Assembly: GCA_024400295.1 (NCBI GenBank)
Contig: JAKSNA010000028.1
Coordinates: forward strand, 1-36,231
Length of the DNA stretch: 36,231 bases
DNA from: Bacteroidales bacterium
GTDB lineage: Bacteria; Bacteroidota; Bacteroidia; Bacteroidales; F082
Reading direction: 5' to 3'
The notes under the pieces are model-generated. The model saw only the letters and a list, made by a program, of their open reading frames with translations, was not told the origin of the DNA and ran no database searches. Shown here in pieces: positions 1 to 9,587 of the stretch. Numbering within the stretch: the first letter of the stretch is position 1; each line of letters opens with the position of its first letter. The translations under genes were made by a program, and so were the position numbers.

Positions 1-91
1 AAAGGCTGCAAAACATCGTTTAAATTTGTGCGCCGAATTTGCGCCGGTTTTTTTAGAATATTTGACGCAAATTATTGATTATCAATACTTG

Positions 92-164
92 TGGAGGTTA
101 CCGGACTCGAACCGGCCACCTTAAGATTGCGAACCTTACGCTCTACCAGATGAGCTAAACCCCC
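92..164 (-). tRNA. tRNA-Ala, anticodon CGC
   Basis: The minus strand folds into a complete 73-nt cloverleaf without an encoded CCA. The acceptor pairs GGGGGTT with AACCTCC, the D-stem is GCTC/GAGC, and the anticodon stem TAAGG/TCTTA encloses loop TTCGCAA, giving anticodon CGC. The T-stem GCCGG/CCGGT carries loop TTCGAGT. The third acceptor pair is G-T, the G3:U70 identity pair of alanine tRNAs, which agrees with the anticodon reading GCG codons. The discriminator base is A. Confidence 0.95.
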
Positions 165-233
165 GCTTTTTTCACGCGGCAAAAATACAAAATTTTTGAT
201 AACGCCAAACATTTTTTTTATTAAAATTATTAG

Positions 234-241
234 TATTTTTG
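234..241 (+). promoter_or_regulatory. -7 element upstream of licA-like gene
   Basis: TATTTTTG matches the Bacteroidota -7 consensus TAnnTTTG and lies 20 bp before the ATG at 261. No convincing -33 TTTG is visible at the usual 19-23 bp spacing. Confidence 0.55.
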
Positions 242-260
242 CACGCTAAATTTTAAGGAG

Positions 261-1118
261 ATGGAAATAGAACTTTATATCTTGAGAAGAGTCAACGCCT
301 TGCTGCATGCAACAGACGCCAGAATCGTGAAACGCCTCGAAGGTGGAATGAGTAACTATACGTATGTCGTTGAATGTCAAGGTGAACAATATACATTCCG
401 CGTGCCTGGCAAGTTTGCCGAGAAATTCGTGAACCGCGATGAGGAATACGCAAACATCCGCGAAGTGGAACGCCTCGGCCTTAACAACGAGACGGTTTAT
501 GTCGAAATACAGTCGGGCGAGAAACTTGCGAAATACGTCGATGGTACGATAATGTCAACGACCGACGTCGTTTCTTACAACGAAATGTCGGTGAAGGCGC
601 TGAAGAAACTTCACAGCAGCGACCTGAAATTCTCCGACTACAATGCTTTTGGCCGCCTCGACGACGACGAGCGTTTCTGCCGCGAGAACGGCTTCACGCA
701 TCCGCAGGAATATCTCGACCTCCGTCATAAACTCGACGAGATGCACAGGGAATATAAAAAGGTGAAGATGGTGCCGTGCCACTGCGATTACCAGCCGACG
801 AACCTTGTCATCGGGAAAGATAGGTTTTACGTCTTGGATTGGGAGTTCGCCGGAATGAACGACCCGTTCTACGACATCGCCTGCTACGGCAACGCCGGAT
901 TTGACAAGGCACTCTCATTATTAGAGGCATACGTCGGACACAAACCGAACGAAGAGGAACTCCGGCGTCTGTGCTTCCACCGTGCTTTCCAATGCCTGCA
1001 ATGGTATAACGTCGCGATTTTCAAAGACAGGGTCGGCCTCAGCAAAGACCTCAATCTCGACTTCAACGCCATCGCCTTGATGTTCCTCGGAATGGCTAAG
1101 GACTTGCTGGAGAAATAG
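261..1118 (+). CDS. LicA-like choline/ethanolamine kinase-family phosphotransferase
   Basis: This 285-residue protein has the aminoglycoside-phosphotransferase/choline-kinase fold. An N-terminal ATP lobe carries a glycine-containing loop (EGGMSNYTY, about residues 27-35). The C-terminal lobe has the catalytic Brenner motif HCDYQPTN (H174, D176, N181) and the metal-binding DWEFAG beginning at D193, followed by DPFYDIA. LicA-type kinases phosphorylate choline or a related small alcohol, often for decorating surface glycans. The substrate cannot be read from sequence, and another small-molecule kinase of the family is possible. An AAGGAG touches the ATG directly, too close to act as a normal ribosome site. 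The gene stands alone and ends in a terminator shared with the convergent suf operon. Confidence 0.85.
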   Translation: MEIELYILRRVNALLHATDARIVKRLEGGMSNYTYVVECQGEQYTFRVPGKFAEKFVNRDEEYANIREVERLGLNNETVYVEIQSGEKLAKYVDGTIMSTTDVVSYNEMSVKALKKLHSSDLKFSDYNAFGRLDDDERFCRENGFTHPQEYLDLRHKLDEMHREYKKVKMVPCHCDYQPTNLVIGKDRFYVLDWEFAGMNDPFYDIACYGNAGFDKALSLLEAYVGHKPNEEELRRLCFHRAFQCLQWYNVAIFKDRVGLSKDLNLDFNAIALMFLGMAKDLLEK

Positions 1119-1149
1119 TTAAGAAAGTAAAGAGTAGAGAGTAAAGAGT

Positions 1150-1200
1150 AAAGAGCGCGAGGCGGCGTGTGCAGACCCACGTCGCTTCGCGCTCTTTTAA
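1150..1200. terminator. Bidirectional intrinsic terminator between licA-like gene and suf operon
   Basis: A 20-bp stem (1150-1169 with 1178-1197, two G-U pairs) encloses an 8-nt loop and is followed by TTTT. On the minus strand it is followed by TTTACTC. It lies exactly between the two convergent genes. The short AAAGAGTA-type repeats just upstream (about 1126-1152) are low-complexity and contribute to the stem. Confidence 0.8.
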
Positions 1201-1225
1201 CTTTGCTCTTTTAACTTATAACTAA

Positions 1226-1576
1226 TCAGTACATCAGGTCTCCGATGCCGAAGCCGTCGTCGAGGCCGAGTTCTTCCTTCACTTCATCGGAGAGGTTTCT
1301 CGGGTCCCATGCCGGCTCGAACGTCATCTCGATCTCGCACGACTTCACGCCCATGACCGCCCCGACCTTCTCCTTGACATAAAGCGGCATCTGGTCGGCG
1401 ACAGGGCAGTTCGGCGCCGTCACCGTCATCACGATCTTCACGTTGCCGTCGTCGTCGATGTTTATTTCATAAATGAGACCCAACCTGTAGATGTCAACCG
1501 GAATCTCAGGGTCGTAGATGCCGCCCAAAACGGCAATGACGCGCTCGCGTAATATGTTTTTCTCTTCTGTCGTCAT
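1226..1576 (-). CDS. SufT-like / MIP18-family (DUF59) Fe-S assembly protein
   Basis: This 116-residue protein is a single DUF59 domain. Visible hallmarks are the YDPEIPVDIYRLGLIYEI stretch near residues 21-38 and TAPNCPVADQMP around residues 53-64, whose Cys is the conserved one in this family. The C-terminal EPAWDP is also typical. Family members assist maturation of Fe-S proteins. It is the last gene of the minus-strand suf operon, 112 bp after sufE, which supports an Fe-S role. The exact step is not known from sequence. Confidence 0.9.
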   Translation of the reverse strand: MTTEEKNILRERVIAVLGGIYDPEIPVDIYRLGLIYEINIDDDGNVKIVMTVTAPNCPVADQMPLYVKEKVGAVMGVKSCEIEMTFEPAWDPRNLSDEVKEELGLDDGFGIGDLMY

Positions 1577-1580
1577 AGAG

Positions 1581-1639
1581 TTTAGTTGTTTTTAGTTGTT
1601 TTTAGTTGTTTGAGGAGTTTAAGGAGTTTAAGGAGTTTG
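1581..1639. repeat. Short intergenic tandem repeats (10-bp x3, then 9-bp x3)
   Basis: TTTAGTTGTT occurs three times in a row (1581-1610), followed by three units of AGGAGTTTA/G (1613-1639). A related AAGGAGTTTGAGG string follows the next gene junction near 2112-2135. These are simple-sequence expansions in suf intergenic gaps with no visible coding role. Confidence 0.8.
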
Positions 1640-1688
1640 AGGAACAACACCTGAATACCTTAAACACCTAACATCCTAAAATTCCTGA

Positions 1689-2102
1689 TTACCTATTCAT
1701 GGTTTCTGCGTATATTAACATCTGTTTTATCATCGAGAGCAGACCGTTGGAGCGGGTGGGGGAGAGATGCTCCTTCAGCCCGATCTCGTCGAGGAAGCTC
1801 ATGTCGGCAGCGAGGATGTCGGACGGCGTCTGTCCCGAAAACACCTTTATCAATAAATAAATGATGCCTTTGGTGATGACGGCATCGCTGTCGGCGGTGA
1901 AGTAAATCTTCCCGTCTTTCAGTTCGGCGTGCAGCCAAACCCTTGACTGACAGCCGTTTATGAGATGTTCGTCGTTTCTGTACTGTGTGTCGATCATCGG
2001 GCATTCCTTGCCCATCTCAATCAACATCGAGTAACGGTCCATCCAGTCGTCAAGCATCGAAAAATCTTCGACTATCGAATCTTGTATTTCTTTTATTGTC
2101 AT
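1689..2102 (-). CDS. sufE: SufE sulfur-acceptor protein
   Basis: The 137-residue product matches SufE in length and motifs. The sulfur-accepting cysteine is C51 in LINGCQSRVWL, and PMIDTQYRNDEHLINGC is the usual context. SufE takes persulfide sulfur from the SufS cysteine desulfurase, stimulates it, and passes sulfur to the SufBCD scaffold in the cytoplasm. It lies downstream of sufS in the same operon (82-bp gap). Confidence 0.95.
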   Translation of the reverse strand: MTIKEIQDSIVEDFSMLDDWMDRYSMLIEMGKECPMIDTQYRNDEHLINGCQSRVWLHAELKDGKIYFTADSDAVITKGIIYLLIKVFSGQTPSDILAADMSFLDEIGLKEHLSPTRSNGLLSMIKQMLIYAETMNR

Positions 2103-2184
2103 ATTTAGGTGTTTAAGGAGTTTGAGGTGTTTTAGGTAGTTAGTAATTAATATCCTGTTGATTTTGTCTTAAAATAAAAACTTG

Positions 2185-3408
2185 TCATCTCAGCATCATC
2201 GCGGCTTTTTCAACGGCTTTGATGAAAATATCTATTTCTTCTTTTGTGTTATACATTGCAAATGAGGCTCTTACGGTTCCTGGGATGCCGAAAAACGTCA
2301 TCACCGGCTCGGCGCAATGATGCCCCGTCCTGACCGCCACGCCCATCTTGTCGATGATCGTCCCGAGGTCGTAGGGATGGATGCCGTCAATTAAAAACGA
2401 GACCAGTCCGTTGCGTCTCGGTGCCTGCCCGACGAAACGGATTCCGTCGATGTCTTTGAGACGCTCCGTCGCATAATTCAGAAGCATGTCCTCGTGTCTT
2501 TCAACTTCTTGTCTGTCAAAGCTTTGGATGAATTTCACCGCAGCTTCGAGACCCAAGGCGGCTCCGACATTCGGCGTGCCGGCCTCAAACTTGAACGGCA
2601 CCTTGTTGAACGTCGTCTTCTCAAAGCTGACCTTGTCAACCATCTCGCCGCCGAACTGATACGGAGGCATCTTCTCAAGCCATTCCGTCTTGCCGTATAG
2701 TCCGCCGATGCCCATCGGGGCGTACATCTTATGTCCGGAAAAGACGTAGAAGTCGCAGTCAAGGTCTTGTACGTCAATGACTTGGTGTGCCATCGACTGC
2801 GCTCCGTCAACGATGACCGGGATGTCGTATCCGTGTGCCATCCTGATCATCTCCTTGACGGGATTGACTGTCGCCAAAGTGTTGGAAATGTGTGCGATAG
2901 ACACGACTTTCGGTCTCTGTTTCAGAAGCTCGGCGTAGTGATTCAGGTCGAGGACACCGTTTTCGTCCATCTTGATGACGAGCAGCTCGCCGCCTTCGCG
3001 GATGAGCATCTGCTGCCACGGCACCATGTTCGAGTGGTGCTCCATCGCGCTGACCACGACTCTGTCACCTTTATTAATAAGCAGGTGTCCGAGCGATGTG
3101 GCGAGGAGGTTCAGCGACTCCGTCGTGCCTCTCGTGAACACTATCTCCTCTGATTTTCTGGCGTTTATGAAGGCGGCCACTGTCTTCCTCGCGTTCTCGT
3201 AGGCCTCCGTCGCCATCTGGCTGAGGTAATGCACGCCACGGTGGATGTTGCAGTTCTCGTTCAGATAGTAGTCGCGTTCGCGCTCGATGACGCAGAGCGG
3301 CTTCTGTGTCGTGGCGGCGTTGTCGAAATAGACGAGCTGCCTCCCATAGACTTTCTGGTCCAAGACTGGAAACTGCTTCCGAACTTCCTCTATATCAAAG
3401 TTTTTCAT
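2185..3408 (-). CDS. sufS: SufS cysteine desulfurase
   Basis: A 407-residue class V aminotransferase-fold enzyme. It converts L-cysteine to L-alanine and leaves a persulfide on its own cysteine. The PLP Schiff-base lysine is K227 in FSGHKMYAP, and the active-site cysteine is C365 in RTGHHCAEP. The N-terminal YFDNAATTQKP and the EHHSNMVPWQ motif are also family hallmarks. Length and residue numbering match group II (SufS) enzymes rather than IscS. It sits between sufD and sufE, so the persulfide is handed to SufE and SufBCD. Confidence 0.97.
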   Translation of the reverse strand: MKNFDIEEVRKQFPVLDQKVYGRQLVYFDNAATTQKPLCVIERERDYYLNENCNIHRGVHYLSQMATEAYENARKTVAAFINARKSEEIVFTRGTTESLNLLATSLGHLLINKGDRVVVSAMEHHSNMVPWQQMLIREGGELLVIKMDENGVLDLNHYAELLKQRPKVVSIAHISNTLATVNPVKEMIRMAHGYDIPVIVDGAQSMAHQVIDVQDLDCDFYVFSGHKMYAPMGIGGLYGKTEWLEKMPPYQFGGEMVDKVSFEKTTFNKVPFKFEAGTPNVGAALGLEAAVKFIQSFDRQEVERHEDMLLNYATERLKDIDGIRFVGQAPRRNGLVSFLIDGIHPYDLGTIIDKMGVAVRTGHHCAEPVMTFFGIPGTVRASFAMYNTKEEIDIFIKAVEKAAMMLR

Positions 3409-3421
3409 TTTTAAATTGTCT

Positions 3422-3467
3422 TTTTAACACGAGTTGCACAAGTGTTTTAACACAAGTTGCACAAGTC
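3422..3467. repeat. 23-bp direct tandem duplication between sufD and sufS
   Basis: Two adjacent 23-bp units (3422-3444 and 3445-3467) differ at only two positions. They occupy the 95-bp gap between sufD and sufS on the transcribed strand of the operon. No hairpin with a T-tract is formed, so it is not an obvious terminator. Confidence 0.8.
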
Positions 3468-3503
3468 TTTTTCTTCTTTTAACTTTACTTTTTAAACTTT
3501 TAA

Positions 3504-4880
3504 CTAAATTTTGTTAAGGTCAAGTTTGAAATCGTATTCTTTCTGTCCGCACTGGAACGCGCAGGTGTCGCAGCTCGACAGTTCGCCTTTCAGACGGCGT
3601 TGTATCATGTCGTCGATTCTCTCGCGCAACGCACTGATGTTCACGTGGTTGCTTATTTCGGCGGCGAATGCGTACATCAGCAGCATTCTCGCATCTTCTT
3701 TTTTTATGCCGCGCTGGCGCATGTAAAACATCGCCTCCTGGTCGAGCTGGCCGGTCGAGGTGCCGTGTGAACATTTCACGTCGTCGGCGTAAATCTCGAG
3801 GAACGGCATCGTGTTCACCTTGGCCTTGTCGGTAAGGATTATGTTGCTGTTGTTCTGATATGCGTTGGTTTTCTGTGCGTTAGGTGCGACGAGGACGTGC
3901 CCGTTGAAGACGGCGGTCGCCTCGTTGTCCAAGATGCCCTTGAACTTCTCGTTGCTCGTGCAATTCGGCACGTTATGGTTTATCTTAAGCTGATTGTCAA
4001 CGTGTTGTTGTTTGTCCATCAGATAAAGGCCGTAAATCTGAAGGTCTGCGCCTTCGCCGTCGAGGTCAACGTGGATATTGTTGCGGATCCTGCCGCCGTT
4101 GAAACTGATGATGCACGACTGCAAAGTGCTGTTGCTCAACTGTTTGGCTGTATTGGTATTGAGCAAGGTCGTGCTGTCGTTGAGGTTCTGCATCTTGTAG
4201 CTTTCGAGATGTGCGTTCTCGCCGAGGATCATCTCCGTGTAGGAGTTTATCATGCTCGCTTGGTGGCATTTCGTGTCGTCGCAGTCAACGATGGTGAGCT
4301 GTGAATTTTCTTCGAGAATGATGATGTTGCGTGTCTGAATGAACGGATTTTCTTTATTATCAATGAGTTTGATAATTTGAATCGGTTTTCTCTCGACGAC
4401 GTTTTTTGGCACGAAGATAAAGAAGCCGTCCTGCCAAAGTGCCGTGTTGATGTCGTAGAAGCCGTTCGTCTCATCGAGTTTGCAGGTGCCGAAATATCTG
4501 TCAAAAATCTCCGGATATTTCTGCATCGCCGCCATGGTGCTTCCGATGATGATGCCGTTTTTCAATGTTTTGAGGTTCTCGTCTTCGTCCCAGACGCCGT
4601 TTTTCATCTTGATGACTTCGGTGTCGAAATCCTTGATGACGCAGCTGAAGTCGTGGCACGACTTGCAAGTGGCTTCCTTCCCGATACCGAAGTTATATTC
4701 TTGGTTTTCAACGATTTTTGAATTACGCCAATGTTCCATCTTGCGATTAGGGAAGCCCGACTCGGCGAAGCGTTTCAGGGCTTCGGCACGCATCGCGGCG
4801 ACCTTCGCGGTGTCGTGGGCTGAGATGTTTTTCATCTCGGCGGCGGCGTAATCCAAAAGCATTTTTTTCATTGTCTCCAT
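3504..4880 (-). CDS. sufD: SufD Fe-S scaffold subunit
   Basis: This 458-residue protein belongs to the SufB/SufD family of right-handed beta-helix scaffold proteins. The core runs from about residue 130 to 410 and includes the family-typical CSHGTSTGQLDQEAMFYMRQRG (His and the DQEAMFYMRQRGI region). An upstream in-frame ATG at 4914-4916 lies inside the end of sufC. The ATG at 4878-4880 is preferred because it starts 11 bp after the sufC stop and gives a normal N-terminus. SufD is the partner of SufB in the SufB-SufC2-SufD complex and lacks some of the SufB ligands. Confidence 0.95.
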   Translation of the reverse strand: METMKKMLLDYAAAEMKNISAHDTAKVAAMRAEALKRFAESGFPNRKMEHWRNSKIVENQEYNFGIGKEATCKSCHDFSCVIKDFDTEVIKMKNGVWDEDENLKTLKNGIIIGSTMAAMQKYPEIFDRYFGTCKLDETNGFYDINTALWQDGFFIFVPKNVVERKPIQIIKLIDNKENPFIQTRNIIILEENSQLTIVDCDDTKCHQASMINSYTEMILGENAHLESYKMQNLNDSTTLLNTNTAKQLSNSTLQSCIISFNGGRIRNNIHVDLDGEGADLQIYGLYLMDKQQHVDNQLKINHNVPNCTSNEKFKGILDNEATAVFNGHVLVAPNAQKTNAYQNNSNIILTDKAKVNTMPFLEIYADDVKCSHGTSTGQLDQEAMFYMRQRGIKKEDARMLLMYAFAAEISNHVNISALRERIDDMIQRRLKGELSSCDTCAFQCGQKEYDFKLDLNKI

Positions 4881-4891
4881 GATAGAAAGGC

Positions 4892-5644
4892 TTAAATTGC
4901 TAAATCCTTGACCCATTCGTAACCTTTGTCTTCAAGCTCGAGCGCGAGTTTCTTGTCGCCCGACTTGACGATTCTGCCGTCGTACATCACATGCACGAAG
5001 TCGGGAACGATATAGTCGAGAAGTCGTTGATAGTGAGTGATTACGATGAAGGCGTTGTCATCGTTGTGAAGCTGGTTCACGCCGTTGGCGACGATTCTCA
5101 AGGCGTCGATGTCGAGGCCGGAGTCGGTCTCATCGAGGATTGCGAGCTGCGGCTCGAGCATCGCCATCTGGAAGATTTCGTTTTTCTTCTTCTCACCGCC
5201 TGAATAACCGACGTTGACGTAGCGGTTCTGAAGCTTTTCGGTGATCTCGACCATCGCCTGTTTCTGCTTCAGGAGCTTGTTGAACTCAAGCACCGACATC
5301 GGCGGAAGTCCTTGATATTCACGCTTTGAGTTGAGAGCCGTCCTCATGAAATTCTGGATGCTGACGCCAGGAATCTCGACTGGGTACTGGAAGCTGAGGA
5401 AGATGCCCATGTTGGCGCGTTCCTCCGCCGGAAGCCCGACGATGTTTTTGCCTTTGTACCAGATCTCGCCTTCGGTTATCTCATAGCCTTCGCGTCCGGT
5501 GATGGCAGCCGCCAAGGTGCTTTTGCCTGTTCCGTTGGGCCCCATGATGGCGTGAACCTCGCCGGCATTCACTCCGAGGTTGAATCCTTTTAATATCTCC
5601 TTGCCTCCTATTGAGACGTGTAAATTCTTGATATTGAATAACAT
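4892..5644 (-). CDS. sufC: SufC ABC-type ATPase
   Basis: A 250-residue ABC ATPase with Walker A GPNGTGKS at residues 35-42, signature YSGGEKKKNEI, Walker B LAILDET and the DSGLD D-loop typical of SufC. The extended EKKKNEIFQM signature separates SufC from transport ATPases. It powers conformational change of the SufBCD scaffold; it is cytosolic and has no membrane partner. It sits between sufB and sufD, as in most Bacteroidota. Confidence 0.97.
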   Translation of the reverse strand: MLFNIKNLHVSIGGKEILKGFNLGVNAGEVHAIMGPNGTGKSTLAAAITGREGYEITEGEIWYKGKNIVGLPAEERANMGIFLSFQYPVEIPGVSIQNFMRTALNSKREYQGLPPMSVLEFNKLLKQKQAMVEITEKLQNRYVNVGYSGGEKKKNEIFQMAMLEPQLAILDETDSGLDIDALRIVANGVNQLHNDDNAFIVITHYQRLLDYIVPDFVHVMYDGRIVKSGDKKLALELEDKGYEWVKDLAI

Positions 5645-5707
5645 ATTTTTAACTATGACTTATTATAACAATTTAAATTTGAATTAATGTGGCTGCTTTT
5701 ATATCAA

Positions 5708-7159
<1,452 letters not shown>

Positions 7160-7194
7160 TTTCTTCTTATTAAGAATGATTTTAAATAAGGCTG

Positions 7195-7202
7195 CAAAAT
7201 TA
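7195..7202 (-). promoter_or_regulatory. -7 element for the suf operon
   Basis: On the minus strand TAATTTTG matches the Bacteroidota -7 consensus, 35 bp upstream of the sufB ATG. No clear -33 element is seen at the correct spacing. No obvious operator or riboswitch fold is visible in the short leader. Confidence 0.5.
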
Positions 7203-7280
7203 CTAAATTTTATCATATAAACAGCATAAATGGTCAAATTGTTTGGAAATTTTCCACAACAGAAATTTGCAAAAAAATGT

Positions 7281-7288
7281 TATCTTTG
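7281..7288 (+). promoter_or_regulatory. -7 element for the glycosylation gene group
   Basis: TATCTTTG on the plus strand is a very good -7 match. It lies 20 bp before the ATG at 7309, so it also decides the start of that gene: the longer reading frame beginning at 7243 would overlap the promoter. Confidence 0.65.
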
Positions 7289-7308
7289 CAACTTGCAAAA
7301 ATAAATGT

Positions 7309-8334
7309 ATGGCTGAAATAAAATTTTTTAAAAAAATAATACAAAATCCTGTGTATCTTGCAATTACAGGTGTCATTGGAGCGGTTTTGCTCTTTTTTTT
7401 GGTGCTTTATCTCGCGGTTCCGTCGTATCGCTTCGATGAGTCGGAGCCTTTTTACGGCGAGTTTGTCTTCAATCCTTACCAGAATGTTGATTCATCGCAG
7501 TTCAAGAATCCGTTATATATTGATTTTCGTTCTGAATCAATTGAAAATCACGGAATTAGTGCGTATGAATATGGTTTTGCGATGACAGGCACGCGTTTCC
7601 TTTGCTTGGGTTACAGAGAGGTTCGGAAAATGGATTATCCTTTTCTGCAAAGCATTCATTATAAGCAGTATAACCTCGACAAACTTAATAAAACCGCTCG
7701 TTTGGTGGCTCCGGCGCATCCTTCGAAAGGATTTAAGAAAGGCGAGTTTGCAAATCTTGACCATTACCGTGTGATTGAGGCGTTGAGTGAAAATGATAAC
7801 TCCTTGTATTACTGGGATATAGCTCTGTCAAACGGGCATCGTGCAAACATTATCGCTAATGGTGAAAAAGCTGGTTTCACAACGGCTTGCCTGTCGGATG
7901 ATGACCCTGAAAATATTTACAAATCTCTTGAAACAGGAAATTCGTATGGCGTCCGTTTTAAGGGAAGATTGAACGAAGTGCCTGTATTAGAATGTGTTAC
8001 ATTGAAAAATGACACGATTTCCGTTTGTGTTTCCGGCAAGGCAAAGGAAATACGCTTCATCGGACAAAATGCGGTGACAAAAGAAACGGTGGAAAACTCC
8101 AATCAGGCGTTTTATTTTATTAAAAATGATGATTCATATATCAGGACTGAGATTGAGTTTGAAAATGGTAACACATTGTATCTCAATCCGATAGTGCGTC
8201 ACCAGTATCAATATTTCTTCGACCCTGACCACGCTTTTGTGATGAAAGGCCGCACTTATCTGATGTGGGCGGTTTACATCATTGTGGTTTTGGCATATTT
8301 TCTGAAAATAAATAAAAAAGGACTTCGTAAGTAA
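7309..8334 (+). CDS. Membrane-anchored protein resembling a degenerate PHP phosphoesterase
   Basis: 341 residues with one N-terminal membrane segment (about 15-37), a soluble middle part, and a C-terminal membrane segment (about 317-333) with a basic tail, so the middle is probably held on one face of the inner membrane. The soluble part follows the order of a PHP domain: a DFRSES strand at 72-77 where active enzymes have DxHxHT, a YEYGFAMTGTRFLCLGYRE segment, LVAPAHPS, then IEALSE, YWDIALSNGHRANIIA and a final IYKSLETGNSYGV. The two N-terminal metal-binding histidines are Arg and Glu, so it would be a non-catalytic relative. The PHP link is my reading by motif order only. It leads a group of glycosyltransferase genes, suggesting a role in glycan or lipid decoration. 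Confidence 0.55.
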   Translation: MAEIKFFKKIIQNPVYLAITGVIGAVLLFFLVLYLAVPSYRFDESEPFYGEFVFNPYQNVDSSQFKNPLYIDFRSESIENHGISAYEYGFAMTGTRFLCLGYREVRKMDYPFLQSIHYKQYNLDKLNKTARLVAPAHPSKGFKKGEFANLDHYRVIEALSENDNSLYYWDIALSNGHRANIIANGEKAGFTTACLSDDDPENIYKSLETGNSYGVRFKGRLNEVPVLECVTLKNDTISVCVSGKAKEIRFIGQNAVTKETVENSNQAFYFIKNDDSYIRTEIEFENGNTLYLNPIVRHQYQYFFDPDHAFVMKGRTYLMWAVYIIVVLAYFLKINKKGLRK

Positions 8335-8342
8335 AATATAAT

Positions 8343-8350
8343 TATCTTTG
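8343..8350 (+). promoter_or_regulatory. -7 element upstream of the GT2 gene
   Basis: TATCTTTG at 8343-8350 lies 49 bp before the GT2 start codon and 9 bp after the stop of the preceding gene. It suggests that the three glycosylation genes have their own transcription start. Confidence 0.5.
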
Positions 8351-8399
8351 CACCTCATTTGTAGAGGTTTCAAGGGAATAAATATTTTGTTGTAAAGTT

Positions 8400-9140
8400 A
8401 TGATTCACAATAAAAAAATAGTTGTAGTAATGCCAGCGTACAACGCTGAGAAGACATTGGAGCAGACGTATAATGAAATTCCAAGAGATATTGTTGACGA
8501 AGTCATTCTCACGGATGATTTCAGTCGCGATGATACCGTGAAAAAGGCGAAGGAACTTGGAATTAAAGAGATCATTGTCCACGAAAAAAACAAGGGTTAT
8601 GGTGGCAATCAGAAAACATGTTACAACCGTGCATTGGAGCTTGGTGCCGACATTGTGATAATGCTTCACCCTGATTATCAATACACTCCTAAACTTATAG
8701 AGTCGATGGCGTATATAATTGCCAATGACGTTTATCCGGTTGTTTTCGGTTCGAGAATCCTCGGGAAAGGCGCTCTTAAAGGCGGTATGCCGATAATAAA
8801 GTATGTTGCGAACAGGCTGCTTACGTTCACCCAAAATGTCCTGATAAATCAGAAACTTTCGGAATATCACACCGGTTACAGGGCGTTTTCGGCAGAAGTC
8901 TTGAGAAACATCGACTATAATGTTGACTCTGATGATTTTGTGCTTGACAATGAGATGGCTGCACAGATCTTCTGGGCCGGCTACGAAATAGGAGAGGTGA
9001 CCTGTCCGACAAAATATTTTGACGACGCGTCTTCAATCAATTTCCGCAGAAGTGCCATTTACGGACTCGGAGTGTTGAGGGTGTCACTCGTTTACAGGCT
9101 TTGCAAGTGGCATCTGATGAAGTCAAAACTATTTAAATAA
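8400..9140 (+). CDS. GT2-family glycosyltransferase (polyprenyl-phosphate sugar synthase-like)
   Basis: This 246-residue protein has a GT-A fold of the dolichyl-phosphate-mannose synthase type. VVMPAYNAEKTLEQTY starts the fold near residue 9, DEVILTDDFSRDDT gives the nucleotide-sugar site, and the metal-binding aspartate motif is MLHPDYQY. The C-terminal EYHTGYRAFSAEVL is typical of polyprenyl-phosphate transferases. It has no multi-spanning tail, so it would work at the cytoplasmic face. GtrA and GT39 genes follow within a few bases, the standard trio for making, flipping and transferring a lipid-linked sugar. The sugar is not predictable. Confidence 0.85.
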   Translation: MIHNKKIVVVMPAYNAEKTLEQTYNEIPRDIVDEVILTDDFSRDDTVKKAKELGIKEIIVHEKNKGYGGNQKTCYNRALELGADIVIMLHPDYQYTPKLIESMAYIIANDVYPVVFGSRILGKGALKGGMPIIKYVANRLLTFTQNVLINQKLSEYHTGYRAFSAEVLRNIDYNVDSDDFVLDNEMAAQIFWAGYEIGEVTCPTKYFDDASSINFRRSAIYGLGVLRVSLVYRLCKWHLMKSKLFK

Positions 9141-9143
9141 ACC

Positions 9144-9587
9144 ATGCCAAAACGCCTCAATCAAATTATAGATTCGCTGTTGAGACATCCGACCGGAAAT
9201 GTCTGGATTCAAATTGTCAGATATTTTTTCTCCGGCGGTGTGGCGTTTCTGGTTGATACTGGATTGCTTTATGTGCTGACCGAGTTTTGCGGGGTGTATT
9301 ACCTGATTTCGTCAATAATCAGTTTTTCTATTGGATTGATTATTACATATTTACTCAGTATTCTTTGGGTCTTCGACAACAGAAACATGAAGAATCGTTA
9401 TGCTGAATTTTCGGTTTTCGTGCTGATCGGAGTTGTCGGACTTGGATTGACATCGTTGTTTATGTGGTTTTTTACAGACAAAATCGGCGTGCATTATATT
9501 TTTTCAAAGATAATCACTACGATAATTGTCTTTGTCTGGAATTTTATTGCAAAAAAATCGTTGCTGTTTCGAAATGGAGAAAAGTGA
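9144..9587 (+). CDS. GtrA-family membrane protein
   Basis: 147 residues with four predicted membrane segments (around 25-45, 50-72, 87-108 and 118-138). The start QIVRYFFSGGVAFLVDTGLLY and the ending FVWNFIAKKSLLF are typical of GtrA. Family members are thought to move polyprenyl-phosphate-linked sugars across the membrane. It starts 3 bp after the GT2 stop and overlaps the next gene by 14 bp, indicating coupled translation. Confidence 0.9.
   Translation: MPKRLNQIIDSLLRHPTGNVWIQIVRYFFSGGVAFLVDTGLLYVLTEFCGVYYLISSIISFSIGLIITYLLSILWVFDNRNMKNRYAEFSVFVLIGVVGLGLTSLFMWFFTDKIGVHYIFSKIITTIIVFVWNFIAKKSLLFRNGEK

Noticed and set aside
1..91. GCGCCG-containing terminator at the window start
   Set aside because: GCGCCG occurs as a direct rather than inverted repeat, so no stable hairpin can be supported; nothing else is seen there.
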